Positions 19,810 to 31,300 of a stretch of DNA of 64,000 bases are shown here, piece by piece. Positions within the stretch are counted from its first letter, which is position 1; every line of letters begins with the position of its first letter. The position numbers and the translations under genes were made by a program. The notes under the pieces are model-generated. The model saw nothing but the letters and a program-made list of their open reading frames with translations, did no database searches and was not told where the DNA came from. The stretch comes from Isotricha intestinalis. Taxonomy: Eukaryota; Ciliophora; Litostomatea; Vestibuliferida; Isotrichidae. The stretch spans positions 24,631 through 88,630 of the forward strand of contig JAJJLU010000003.1 in the NCBI GenBank assembly GCA_023807065.1, given 5' to 3'.

Positions 19810-21108
19810 TTACTCCAGTCCAACTCTTTTATAAATTTTATCAACATTCCTTAAATAATATTGAAAATCAAAAATACTATTAAATTCTTCTTCACTTAAA
19901 ACATTTTTAACTTTATCTAATTTTTCAACTTCATCTTTAAAAGAAGGAATTTCTTTAAGAGCAGCTTTCATAGCTAAAGGTTGAATTAAATCATAAGCTT
20001 CTTCCCTAATCATTCCTTTATCAATTAATTTAGTTAATAAATGTTGAGAGAAAATAGCACCACCAGTAAGATTAATATTTCTAATCATATTATTTTCAAA
20101 AATTCTTAAATTTTTAACAATACCATTAATTCTTCTTAACATATAATCAAATAATTCAATAGAAGAAATGAGACTAACTCTTTCAACAGAAGAATGAGAA
20201 ATATCTCTTTCATGAAAAAGAGCATTATTCTCTAAAATAGGAATTAAATATCCTCTCATCATTCTTGCACATCCACAAATATTTTCAGAACTTATTGGAT
20301 TTCTTTTTTGAGGCATTGCAGAACTTCCTTTTTGATTTGAAGAAAATCCTTCTTCAACTTCTTGAATTTCACTTTGACATAATAATCTAATATTTAATGC
20401 TATTTTTTCTAAAGTTGATGCTGTTAATGATAATATCATTGTATAATATGCATGTTTATCTCTTGATAAAACTTGAGTTGAAATTTTACTTGAAGTTATA
20501 TTAAATTTATTACATACATAATCTTGTATTTCTGGATCTATATTACAAAAATTCCCTACTGCTCCTGATATTTTCCCACATTCAATTTCTTTTCTTGCTT
20601 CTTTAAATTTATTTAAATCTCTGTTCAATTCATCATAATATAAAGCAAATTTTAAACCAAAAGACGTTATTTCAGAATGCATTCCATGTGTTCTTCCTAT
20701 ACAAGGAGTATATTTATATTTTAAACTTATTTCTTTTATTGTTTCTATTAATGTTAGAAAATCCTTTTCTATTATATCATTTGCTTTCTTATATAATATT
20801 CCCATTGCTGTGTCTACTACATCTGTGGAGGTTAAACCATAATGAACGTATTTTTTTTCTTCACCTAATGTTTCACTTATTTGACGTGTAAATGCTACTA
20901 CATCGTGTTTTGTTTCGTTTTCTATTTCTTTTATTCTTTCTACATTTACTTTTGCGTTTTTTTTTATTTTTTCTACTATTTCTTTTTCTATTTTGTTTTG
21001 AATTGATAAACCTTCTAAACATGCTATTTCTATGTCCAAATATGTATTAAAACGACTTTCGTCTGTAAATATTGAACCTAATTCTTTTATTAGATATCTG
21101 TCTATCAT
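19810..21108 (-). CDS. purB: Adenylosuccinate lyase, bacterial-type length
   Basis: This 432-aa enzyme of the fumarase/aspartase superfamily catalyses SAICAR to AICAR and adenylosuccinate to AMP, so it serves AMP synthesis or purine salvage. It shows HYGLTSTDVVDTA (about 86-98), GRTHGMHSEITSFGLK (with the catalytic His, about 138-153) and the family signature SSAMPQKRNPISSE (about 261-274, with the mobile-loop Ser). Length and sequence style match the roughly 430-aa enzyme of Firmicutes and archaea, not the roughly 480-aa animal/fungal form, so lateral transfer from bacteria is plausible. No targeting peptide is visible, so it should be cytosolic. Confidence 0.94.
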   Translation of the reverse strand: MIDRYLIKELGSIFTDESRFNTYLDIEIACLEGLSIQNKIEKEIVEKIKKNAKVNVERIKEIENETKHDVVAFTRQISETLGEEKKYVHYGLTSTDVVDTAMGILYKKANDIIEKDFLTLIETIKEISLKYKYTPCIGRTHGMHSEITSFGLKFALYYDELNRDLNKFKEARKEIECGKISGAVGNFCNIDPEIQDYVCNKFNITSSKISTQVLSRDKHAYYTMILSLTASTLEKIALNIRLLCQSEIQEVEEGFSSNQKGSSAMPQKRNPISSENICGCARMMRGYLIPILENNALFHERDISHSSVERVSLISSIELFDYMLRRINGIVKNLRIFENNMIRNINLTGGAIFSQHLLTKLIDKGMIREEAYDLIQPLAMKAALKEIPSFKDEVEKLDKVKNVLSEEEFNSIFDFQYYLRNVDKIYKRVGLE

Positions 21109-21417
21109 AAATTTTTATTTATATTTAATTTTTTTTTATTGGGGTTTTATTTGGTTTGTGATTAATTTAATTTTTTTGTTTACATTTTATATATTTTCAT
21201 TTTGGGTTATTTTATAATATTATTAAGTTTTTATTATTTTTTTTGAAGATATTATGCTTTTTGCAGTATTTTCTAAAATAGAATCATTAAATTGTTAAAC
21301 AATTAATTCAATATTCCATATTTTGAGTTCATTTTTATGAATAAAAATATTATTTACATTTATATTAAATTAGAATCTAATATATTATATACTAGAATTA
21401 AAATATTAAGACATAAT
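21109..21417. other. Intergenic, AT-rich
   Basis: These 309 bases lie between two minus-strand genes and are AT-rich. Nothing was recognised. Confidence 0.5.
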
Positions 21418-24400
21418 TTAAAAATATTTATCATTTAGCTCCAAAATATCATTATAAAAATCTTCTTTTTCATGAATATATTTTAATGGAAAAATAACAA
21501 CAAAGTTCATCAATGAATCAGTTTTTTTCATTTGAAAAATAGACAAAATTAATATACAATATAAAATAAGAATTTCAATAGCAGTAGCATAAACAATAAA
21601 ATTAAAGATTTTAAACATAATTTTAATTTTTTTTTCTTTTAAACGATTAAAAAGAAGTAATTCATATTTAATGGCTGGAAAATAATAATGAATAATAAAT
21701 AGTTCAACACTATAATATTTAACAAAACAATTGACTAATTCATATATATCATTATTTTTATTATAATCACTAAATCCTTTAATAACATTTTTTAAAATAG
21801 AATGACTATAAATTCTACTTTGTTTTAAACCTTGTGTTAATATAGAATCCCAATATAAGCTACAATCTGTGTAATTTAAATAAATATATTCCAATAATTC
21901 TTCACACATGTTTCCACTATATATTTTTGTTATTTTACTTCGATAATAACTCTTATCCATATTATTTTTACTTACAAAATTAATCATTAAGTTTCCTGAA
22001 TCTCTTGTATATAAATTTTCTTCTGATAAAATTGAAAACAAAAATTTTGCTTCTGTGATATTATCAATTGTATATATTTGGTAATTTATTATACAATTAT
22101 TTTTTAGATTTCTTTTTAAATTATATTCACATTCAAAATAATTATTTAAATTTAAAGCAAAATTTGTTATTTCATATTTAATATTAGTAAAATCTAAAAA
22201 TGTATTTAATGATTCCCCTATTTCTTCTTCTTCAATATTATCATATGATATATATTTATTTTTTTGACTTTTATATAAGAAATAAATTAATAAATAATAT
22301 GACATGGCAAAAATAAAAACTGATCCTATTTTATATCCTGAAAAAACACTTTTTTTAAAAAAATAATGTGACATTATTTTCTTCTTTTCTACTTTTTGTT
22401 GATATATTTTATTTATTATTGATTTTTTTAATTTTCTATTTTTTCTATTTATTACGTTTTGTTTTTGATTCTGTATTTTATTTTTTTTTTCATCATCTAT
22501 TCTACTTTTATCAATAGAATCATTTTCATTTTCATTTTCTTTTTCATTTTCTTCTTCATTTTCTTTTTTTTTATTTTCTTCTTCATCATCTTCTTCTTCA
22601 TTTTGATTTTCATTTTTTAATTTCTTTTTTAATTCATTTAAATATTTTAAATAATTATCAAAATTGTCAGTATGAAAATCAATCATATTACCTAAATAAT
22701 AAACTTCATTTTTATATTTTTTAATAATTACAAAAATAGAAGAAATAAAAGCAACAATAAAAAAAAATAAATTGATAAAAAGATATTTTAAATTCATAGA
22801 AAAAGTAATTTCATTTAATTTTTTTTTTTTTTCTTCTCCAGAAAAACCATATCCAACAAAATCATCAAAAACATAATTATATATATTCAATAAAGTATTA
22901 TGTATTTCAATTTCAATAATATTACTTCCATTAATATATTCTTTGACATGTCCAATAATTTTTAAACATTCAGAAATAGTATTATATAAAAGAGAATAAG
23001 AGTCAATATATTCTTCATTAGGTAAAGAGGAAGCATCAACATAAACAAAAGTTTTTTTAGGAGTTAAAATTAAATTTCTAAAATCAGGATTATAATTTAA
23101 ACTTAATGTCAAAGATTCTTTTAAATCTTCTAATATTTCTTTATATGCTTTTATATATGAATCAATACAATTTCCTATACACATACTATTTTTTAATCCA
23201 TAACCTATATTATATAAAAAAAATTCTGAAGTTATTAAATAAATCACACTTGATTGAATTTTTGTGTTGTTAAATAAATAATTTTCTATTAAATATTCTT
23301 GTATTTCATTAAATTTTTTATCTATTGATAAATTATTTAATGTTATTAAAGTAAATGTAATTATTGAAAATATTGTTATTGGAATTATTTGATATATTAA
23401 ATATTTTGGTGTTTTTTCATTAATTATATTGTTTTTGATTTTTAAAAATATTATTTCATTTTTTAATTGTTTTAATTGATTTTTAGATTTTTTATGTAAT
23501 ATCTTTTTTTTTTCATAATTATTTTCATTTTCTTCTGTTTTTTTGTCAGATATTTTTAAAGTTTTATCATCTATTTTTATTGTTTTACCACTATTTCTAG
23601 TTTTTGCTTTATGACTTTTTTGTAAAAGAGTTGTTGTTCTTTTTGTTAATAAATAATTTATCATTTCCATTGAATTACTATCATTTTGAATAAAGAATTT
23701 ATATATTATATATTTATCGTTAAAATAGTTTTTCATTAAAATTCTATAATAAATGTTAAAATTTATTCCATCACAATTTTTACATTCTGTGATAAAATCA
23801 TAAAAATCAAAATTACTTAAATTTTTCTCAGATCTTTTTTTTGATAATGTAGGAGAATTTCTTGTTGTAATAGTTTCTTTTTTATGTATAACAAATAATT
23901 TTCCTTCCTCTCTAATTTTTTCTAAAATATTATTAATAGAAGATTCATTTATTGAATGAGTGTTAGTAAATATTGTTCCTTTATATTCTTTTTGATCATT
24001 TTCAATAATAAATTTTTGATTTTTATAAGTTATTAACATCAATATATTTGGAATTAAAAGTATAATACTTTTTCCAAGCATTGTTTTATTTAAATCAAAA
24101 TTAAAAATATGTTGATTTTTTAATTTATATATTAAAGAATTGGTTAATATATTTACATTATCAGTCATTCCATTTATTTTAAATAGACTATCTGTTTCTA
24201 TTATAAAATTTTTTAATTCTAATTTTCTTAAAGAAATTAAGTAAATAAAACCTGTTGATAAATTTGGTAAAATTTTTATAAAAATTCCTGTATTATATAA
24301 AATATCTTTTACTTTTATTGATATATTAAATTCCCTTTTATATAAAGATTTTAAATTTGAAAATTTTAAAGTATATTTAACTAATTGTTCATGAAATTCA

Positions 24401-26415
24401 GAAATACATTTTGGCATTAAATCATACATATCTATATTTAAACATTCTTTAGGAGAAATATTAAATACTTCTGGAAAATTAGGAGTAAAATATAATATTT
24501 TTCCTTTTGAATTATATCCATCAGCTAAAAGAATTGTGTTATTTTTATCAAAAAGAGAATAATATTTTGAACCTATATTTTTCTCTTCCTTTATTTTTAC
24601 AACCAAAAATTTCTTACTTTCTTCTCTTAATAAATCTTCATCTTGAATTATATTTTCTATATATAATAAATAATCTTTTTCTGCTTCAATTGTAAAAGGA
24701 TTTAAATCTATTATTTTTTCCCATAATAAAGTTATTTTTTTTCTTAATTCTAATATTTGACTCCCCAATAATAATAATTTTTTAGATGATTGATTATTTA
24801 TTTGTGTATTTGCTTTTAATATTTCAAAATATTCAACTTGGCATGATGCTGCATCATATATTTTCAATTTTAAATCTTCTATATATTTATAATATAAAAT
24901 TACTCTTGTTACCTCTACATGAAAATAAGAATCTTTTGAAATTACTTTATTCAATAATCCTTGTAATAAATATTCTTTTAAATCTTCCATTAAATTAAAT
25001 TTCAAATATATTGATAAATAATCATTAAATTTTGTTTTAGCACAAAGATAAGCACAATAACCAAAATTTTTTAATTTATTGATTAAGAAATACCCAAATC
25101 TAATTAATACGTCTTCTTTCATATTTGATTTTTCAATAAAAGTAAAGTATATAGAATATATAATCGAATATATTTTTAATATCATTCCATTTTTTCCAAA
25201 TTTATGTTCCATTGTCTTACTTTCTGAAAGGGAATAATAATTATCTTTTATATCTAAATTAGAGTTAAAATAATCTTCAAAAGTATTAATAATTCCAGAA
25301 ACAGATATTTTATCTTTTATTTTGACTGATTGAGCTAATTGTTCAACTCCAAATAAAAATATTTCAAGTTCTTTAATTGAAGATGCATTATAAACATTAG
25401 AATGAAATAAATAATAATCAATTCTATATTTTTCAATTAAAATTGATAAAAAAGTAATTAATGTAATTCCAACAACAATCATAATAACTAAATCTTTAAA
25501 GGTAAAAATAGTAGCTATTAAAATTGCAAATGATATCCATATATTAAAACCATATCCGCATAAAAAAAATATATTTATAAAACTATTATAATAATATACT
25601 TTATGAATATAATAAATATAAAATCCTAAACAAGAAAATAAAATAAATATCCTATAAAGGTCTCTAAAAGTTGGGTCTAAATGATAAAAATGATAATGAA
25701 TGAAACCAAAAATATAAATTAACAATGAATGAATAAAAGAATAAATTTCATAATTTGTATTTACTCTACAATATATTCTTTTATATTCTAATGAACCTAC
25801 TTCATTAAAAAAAATAGATAATAAAAACATATAAAATATTAAAATCAATAAACTAATTGATGAAATTATTGATATTAAATAATAATTGAATGAATATGTT
25901 TTTTCCATTGTAAAAATATGTTTTCCATTTTTCGAAACAAAACCCAAACAAAAAATATTTAATAAAGGACAAAAAAGATAATTCATTGTTATTAATGATA
26001 TTAATGAAAAAACTTCGATTATTTTTTTGTTTGGTTTATTAATATTTAAGAAAATATAAACACAGAAAACAATTATTAAAATTATAATTATTAAACCTAT
26101 AAAAAAGGAAATATAAAATGATGTCTTTGATTTAATATATTCATGAGGAAATATAATAAATTTGAAATAATTTACAAATTTGAAAAAATTATCAATATTT
26201 TGATATATTTCTGGAGTACCTAATAAAATGTGCTTTATCATTTGAAAAAAAAATATAAATTTTATCAATAAAAATAAGTAATATTCATTTGGTTTATATT
26301 TACTTATTAGATAAAAAAAAGAAAAAATGTTTAGTATTTTTTTATTATTATAAATTTCAATTTTTGTAAATAATTCATTCATATCAGCCAAATTTATTAA
26401 ATTACCTTCAATCAT
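21418..26415 (-). CDS. TmcB-like multi-pass membrane protein with PAS-like domain
   Basis: The N-terminal 350 residues of this 1665-aa protein hold about eight to ten hydrophobic segments (for example YISFFIGLIIIILIIVFCVYIF and LISIISSISLLILIFYMFLL). A soluble helical region follows (about 350-610). A PAS-like module lies near 618-690: ILLADGYNSKGKILYFTPNF...FNISPKECLNIDMYDLMPKCISEFHEQLV. The C-terminal half has further TM pairs around an acidic Glu/Asn-rich loop near residues 1265-1315. This layout matches the 'tiny macrocysts B/C' family, greatly expanded in ciliates and trichomonads and thought to be sensory membrane proteins. I see no cyclase or kinase domain at its end. The function is unproven. 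Confidence 0.78.
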   Translation of the reverse strand: MIEGNLINLADMNELFTKIEIYNNKKILNIFSFFYLISKYKPNEYYLFLLIKFIFFFQMIKHILLGTPEIYQNIDNFFKFVNYFKFIIFPHEYIKSKTSFYISFFIGLIIIILIIVFCVYIFLNINKPNKKIIEVFSLISLITMNYLFCPLLNIFCLGFVSKNGKHIFTMEKTYSFNYYLISIISSISLLILIFYMFLLSIFFNEVGSLEYKRIYCRVNTNYEIYSFIHSLLIYIFGFIHYHFYHLDPTFRDLYRIFILFSCLGFYIYYIHKVYYYNSFINIFFLCGYGFNIWISFAILIATIFTFKDLVIMIVVGITLITFLSILIEKYRIDYYLFHSNVYNASSIKELEIFLFGVEQLAQSVKIKDKISVSGIINTFEDYFNSNLDIKDNYYSLSESKTMEHKFGKNGMILKIYSIIYSIYFTFIEKSNMKEDVLIRFGYFLINKLKNFGYCAYLCAKTKFNDYLSIYLKFNLMEDLKEYLLQGLLNKVISKDSYFHVEVTRVILYYKYIEDLKLKIYDAASCQVEYFEILKANTQINNQSSKKLLLLGSQILELRKKITLLWEKIIDLNPFTIEAEKDYLLYIENIIQDEDLLREESKKFLVVKIKEEKNIGSKYYSLFDKNNTILLADGYNSKGKILYFTPNFPEVFNISPKECLNIDMYDLMPKCISEFHEQLVKYTLKFSNLKSLYKREFNISIKVKDILYNTGIFIKILPNLSTGFIYLISLRKLELKNFIIETDSLFKINGMTDNVNILTNSLIYKLKNQHIFNFDLNKTMLGKSIILLIPNILMLITYKNQKFIIENDQKEYKGTIFTNTHSINESSINNILEKIREEGKLFVIHKKETITTRNSPTLSKKRSEKNLSNFDFYDFITECKNCDGINFNIYYRILMKNYFNDKYIIYKFFIQNDSNSMEMINYLLTKRTTTLLQKSHKAKTRNSGKTIKIDDKTLKISDKKTEENENNYEKKKILHKKSKNQLKQLKNEIIFLKIKNNIINEKTPKYLIYQIIPITIFSIITFTLITLNNLSIDKKFNEIQEYLIENYLFNNTKIQSSVIYLITSEFFLYNIGYGLKNSMCIGNCIDSYIKAYKEILEDLKESLTLSLNYNPDFRNLILTPKKTFVYVDASSLPNEEYIDSYSLLYNTISECLKIIGHVKEYINGSNIIEIEIHNTLLNIYNYVFDDFVGYGFSGEEKKKKLNEITFSMNLKYLFINLFFFIVAFISSIFVIIKKYKNEVYYLGNMIDFHTDNFDNYLKYLNELKKKLKNENQNEEEDDEEENKKKENEEENEKENENENDSIDKSRIDDEKKNKIQNQKQNVINRKNRKLKKSIINKIYQQKVEKKKIMSHYFFKKSVFSGYKIGSVFIFAMSYYLLIYFLYKSQKNKYISYDNIEEEEIGESLNTFLDFTNIKYEITNFALNLNNYFECEYNLKRNLKNNCIINYQIYTIDNITEAKFLFSILSEENLYTRDSGNLMINFVSKNNMDKSYYRSKITKIYSGNMCEELLEYIYLNYTDCSLYWDSILTQGLKQSRIYSHSILKNVIKGFSDYNKNNDIYELVNCFVKYYSVELFIIHYYFPAIKYELLLFNRLKEKKIKIMFKIFNFIVYATAIEILILYCILILSIFQMKKTDSLMNFVVIFPLKYIHEKEDFYNDILELNDKYF

Positions 26416-26632
26416 TTTATTTTTTTTTCTAATATTTAAAATAAAACAATTTATATTTATTTAATAAATAAAATTTATATGAAATTCACATATATATTTT
26501 TTTCAATTCATTTACTTTTTAATTTTTTATGATTCCAAATTAGAATAGTGACTAATATTAAATTATATTTTCACAATAAAATTCTAATTATATTATTTTA
26601 ATTTAAAAAAAATAAAACCAAATTTAACATAA

Positions 26633-28249
26633 ATGAATGATGAATCAATATTTAAAAATTCATATGTTTATGGAGATTCTTTAGGAAGAATGACAGGAAA
26701 TGGAAGATTTAATAATGTGAATTCAATAATAGTAAATTCTCATAGAATTTTTTTACCAAAAAGTTTAAAAGAAAAAGAAAAAGAACAAGAACCAGAAATA
26801 AAAAATAACTATAGATTCAACAATGTATATTCAAGTTCTTTTAATAAGCCATCTTCATATAATATATCATTAAATAATAATTATTTAAAATTAAATGAAA
26901 GTTTAAAATCATTTGCTCCAACATCGTTTTCAAATCTTAAAAATGAAGACCAAAAATTTAAATTCGCTCAATCTTTCAATTCAAAAAAGCCAATAAATCA
27001 AAAAGGAGAATTAATAGAAAAAATATTTTATAATTATAATAAATCAATAACTCCAACATTAAATAGATTAAACCCATCAAATAATTATTATTCAATAGAT
27101 AAAAACTCAACAAAAAATTATTATTTAAATAAATATTCCTCAAATTACAAACCAGAAATATCAGATACACAATATATAAGATCATCATATTCACAATTAA
27201 AAAATATAGATCCAAATTATAATCCTTATAAATCATATGATTTTCATAGTGTATACTCAAAAGAAAAAGAAATATTTCAAAAACCTTTATTAAATTTATC
27301 TCCAAATATAATAATAAATTCAACAATAAAAAATAATGAAAAATCAATAACCACTAAATTTCAAAATCCAAATCAATCAACAACAATAAATTGTTCAAGT
27401 GTGAAAGAATTTACAATAAAAAAGATTCAAAATATAAAATATAATCAATCCTTAGATATTTATACTACATGTTTGGATAAATTTGAAGGAAAATTATATC
27501 AAGGTTTATTTTGTTTATTTGATGGAATAAATGGAAGTGAAGTATCAAAATACTCTAGTGAAACTTTTGCAGATTTATTTGAAAGAAATATTCGTCATAA
27601 TCCTAAAAGAATAACACCATTTAATGTGGAAGGAAATGAAGAAGAAAATCAAACACAAAGAAAAGCTATAAGAACATCAATAGAAACAATATTATTAAGA
27701 ACTTTTTTAAAATTTGATGATGATATTAAATATATGAATTGTTTAAATGTTGGTTCAAGTTCTTGTGTTATTTTTATAACAAATGAAAATGAAAAAATTA
27801 CTGGATTTGAGCAAATTGTAAGAACATTATATTGTGCAAATATAGGTGATGTGGAATGTTGTATTATTACAAAAATGAATGTTAAATTTATAACAACTAA
27901 ACATACTTTAGATAATGAAAAAGAAAGAGAAAGAATTAAAAATATTGGTGGAAGTGTATATGATAATAAAATATATGGACAGGTTAATATTACTAGAAGT
28001 TTTGGATTATTTAATTTAAAAACTTATGGTATTACTGCTGTTCCAGATGTTTATAAAGTTAATTTAAGTGAAAGAGATAAATTTATTATAATTGGAACTA
28101 ATAGTGTTTTTGATTTTATTAGTCCTGGAGATTTATTACATATTTGTAATGGAAGTGATAATACTGAATATATATCTGAAAGTATTATGAATAATGTTTT
28201 GTTGAGGAATATTAAACAAAATTTAGGTTTAATTGTCATTAAATTATAA
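26633..28249 (+). CDS. PP2C-family (PPM) protein, probably a pseudophosphatase
   Basis: In this 538-aa protein residues 1-250 are disordered and Ser/Asn/Tyr-rich, and the PPM fold occupies about 255-538. Recognisable PPM landmarks are LFCLFDGINGSEVSKY (about 290, normally FxVxDGHGG), GSSSCVIFI, YCANIGDVECCI (normally ANxGDSRxV), TLDNEKERERIKNIGGSV and VNITRSFG (normally SRxFGD), and IIGTNSVFDFIS (about 488, normally ASDGLWD). One metal-binding Asp survives (about residue 295), but the Asp of SDG is Asn and the FGD Asp is gone. It is therefore likely a non-catalytic scaffold or regulator, in the manner of TAB1. Family membership is clear; loss of activity is inferred. Confidence 0.85.
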   Translation: MNDESIFKNSYVYGDSLGRMTGNGRFNNVNSIIVNSHRIFLPKSLKEKEKEQEPEIKNNYRFNNVYSSSFNKPSSYNISLNNNYLKLNESLKSFAPTSFSNLKNEDQKFKFAQSFNSKKPINQKGELIEKIFYNYNKSITPTLNRLNPSNNYYSIDKNSTKNYYLNKYSSNYKPEISDTQYIRSSYSQLKNIDPNYNPYKSYDFHSVYSKEKEIFQKPLLNLSPNIIINSTIKNNEKSITTKFQNPNQSTTINCSSVKEFTIKKIQNIKYNQSLDIYTTCLDKFEGKLYQGLFCLFDGINGSEVSKYSSETFADLFERNIRHNPKRITPFNVEGNEEENQTQRKAIRTSIETILLRTFLKFDDDIKYMNCLNVGSSSCVIFITNENEKITGFEQIVRTLYCANIGDVECCIITKMNVKFITTKHTLDNEKERERIKNIGGSVYDNKIYGQVNITRSFGLFNLKTYGITAVPDVYKVNLSERDKFIIIGTNSVFDFISPGDLLHICNGSDNTEYISESIMNNVLLRNIKQNLGLIVIKL

Positions 28250-28331
28250 TATTTTTTTATTTTTATATATTTATTAAATTACCCTTCTATTCATTATCAT
28301 TTTTTTTCAATATTCCATTTTTTTATAAATT

Positions 28332-31300
28332 TTACAATTGATTAAAACTGTCTATTTCATTTTCTATCTCATTAAAGTCTTTTTCATCTAAATCTTTTTT
28401 TCTACAGAAAAAATACATACTTACCCCCGCCATAATTAATAAAGCAATTATTAGACATAAAAATAAAAAAAATAAAAAACCAAATTTTTCTACTTTTTTA
28501 TGATAAAAATTTATGTTATTGTAAGTTGCCATAATTTTATAATTTTCTTTTTGTAAAGCAAATATATTAATATAATATATATCATCGTATTCAAACTCAT
28601 ATTCAATTTCTTTTGTAATATTATTATTTTTTCCATCATCTTCAAAAACAATAATTTTTGCTTTTTTATGCTCAATTAAATTATATAAATAACATTCATC
28701 ATTCATTAATGTTTCATTTATATCTATTTTTCTACTTATAATAACGTTATATTCAGTTTTTTCATTTTTTAGAAAAGCTTCATAATTCAATTTTATTTCA
28801 TTTGTGGAATTACTAATCTCTATTGTAATATTATAATTATCTGTTGGATTAAAAGTATATTGCAGTTCTTTTTCAAAATTTATATATTTAAATAAAGTTT
28901 CATTTAAAGAGTTTATGGATAATGTAATTTCTGTTTGTTTATCAATTAAATAACTTTCAATAATAAATTTACTTGTATTATATCTAAAGTTTCTATATTT
29001 ATTTTCTGTTTCATTTAGAATAATTTCTACATTTTCACTTTGACATTTATTTATTTGATAAACAAATTGTTTTTTATTTTTAATATCAATAGAAAAATTA
29101 TTAATTCCAGGTTTTAATACTTCAAAAAAATTAGGATAAACTCGAATTTCTCTAACAATTTCATATGTAAACAATAAAGCAATTTTTATGGTATTTCCAA
29201 AAATATAATGGTAATAATATTCATCATTGCTTAATTCTCTTTTACCCAAATCATTATAAGGATTTTTAATAGTGATATTATAATTATTATTATATTTTGA
29301 AGTATATTTTTCAGCATCAAAAAAACTTATATCATAAAATGGTTTTTTACCATAATTATTATATAGGAACAATAATATTTGTTCTTGATTTAAAAGTTTA
29401 GTTTTAATATTTACTTCTTTTATTGTTTTATCATTTTTTGGAAAAACAAAAACATTTTTCATTTTATATTTATATGAATAAGTATCATCAACAATTATTC
29501 CTTCATCTTCATTTAATCCTCCTCTTAAAATTAATATATTATTTCCTTTTGTTGAAATAATTTGAATATAATTAAAATATTGTATTTCTTCTGTAAAATA
29601 ATAATTTAAATTATTTTTATTTATATTATTATCGGTTTGATTAACTTTAACAATAATATTTTGTTCTTTTTGGTCTTTATCAGCAATTAATTCAAAAGCC
29701 ATATAAAATTTTAATGAAAAATTAACATATTCATTTTCTCTTAAATAAATATATCTTGTTGAAGAAGTTGTAAAATAATTTATAAAATCATCTTTTATTA
29801 TATAAATATCAATGATTGAAGGTAAATTACATTTTAATTTTAAAACTAAAAAATTTTCTTTGCTTTCATGTTGATTTTCTATTAATTTTTGTTTATCTGA
29901 AGACATTGGATAAATATCTTCAATGTTTAAATCATCATTATAATCTTTAATTGTATAAATATTTGAATCTCCTTTTATTAATTTTGGATAAATAATAAAA
30001 TTTGTATCGGTGAAATAAAAGAAAAAATAATTTTTATTACAATCATTTAATTCTATTCTTTTTTCTATAAAAAAATCTTTTTCATTTATTATTCTTTCAT
30101 TATCACCGTAATCTTCAATATATGGATAAAACTTTATTTCAAAGTTAAAATCCTTATCTTTATTATATAATACAATGTTTGTTTCTTTTTTTATTTTATA
30201 CAATTTTCTAGGATAATCTCTTAAATTATTTAATTGGGAAACATTCGAATAAATTTTTATTCCTGAAGACTCTGAAACATAGATTATATATTCTTTTGTT
30301 TCATTTTTTGATTTAAAATCTATTGAATAAAAATAAAGTGTATTTTTTTTAATGATTTCTTTTTTATCTGTGTTTAACTGTGTTGGTTTTGGTATAAATT
30401 TAACATATATTCTATTTGTATAATAAAGTCTAATTAACACACATAAATTATTTTCTGAATCTTTTGTGATTTTTTCTAAATTTTCAAATTTAGATTTAGT
30501 TAAATTATAATCAAAATCTTCCTTTTTTTCTGGATATTTTTTTTTAATTTCTTCTTTATCAATTGTATCATAAAATTTATAAAAAATATCAAAATCATCA
30601 TTTGTTTCACACAATAAATAAGTATCATTTATTTTAGTCATATTTATAATAAAATCAATATATATATTTTCTCCCATTTTTTCAATTGAATTTCCTTCAT
30701 TTAAAATTTCTAAATCTTCTTTATAAAAATTACCATATAAATTACCATATTTTTTTCCTAAATTAAATAATAAATAATACTTTCCTCCTTTTTCTAAATC
30801 AAAAATTCCAATATTATTTCCATTATTTATTATTTCATTATTCTCATTATTGTTTTTTATCAAAGAAATATTTCCAGAATTAATTTGATATTGTAATTTA
30901 ATATTTTCAGTAATATCTCCTAAAGATAAAGTAACATTATTTCCAGAATTATAAGCTAGATAATTAACATTAAATGAATAATAAGGAGTAATTTTTTTTA
31001 TATTTTGTATATTAAATATTTCAAATTCTCCTGTAATTAATCCTGAAAAAAAAATATAATAAGTTCCATTTCCTGAATTTATCGTATATTTTTTGTCTTG
31101 TCTAATTTCATAAAGATAATTAAATTTTTTTGTAAAATAAGTTCTATATATTATTTGTTTAATTGTGGAATTTTTCGTTTCATTATATATATCATTTATA
31201 TTCTTGACTATATAACAGGTAAAATTATCGTTATAATCTTTATCTTTTTCTCTTTTATAATATATTACTATATCAGTTAATATATCAGGCTTTAATATAA

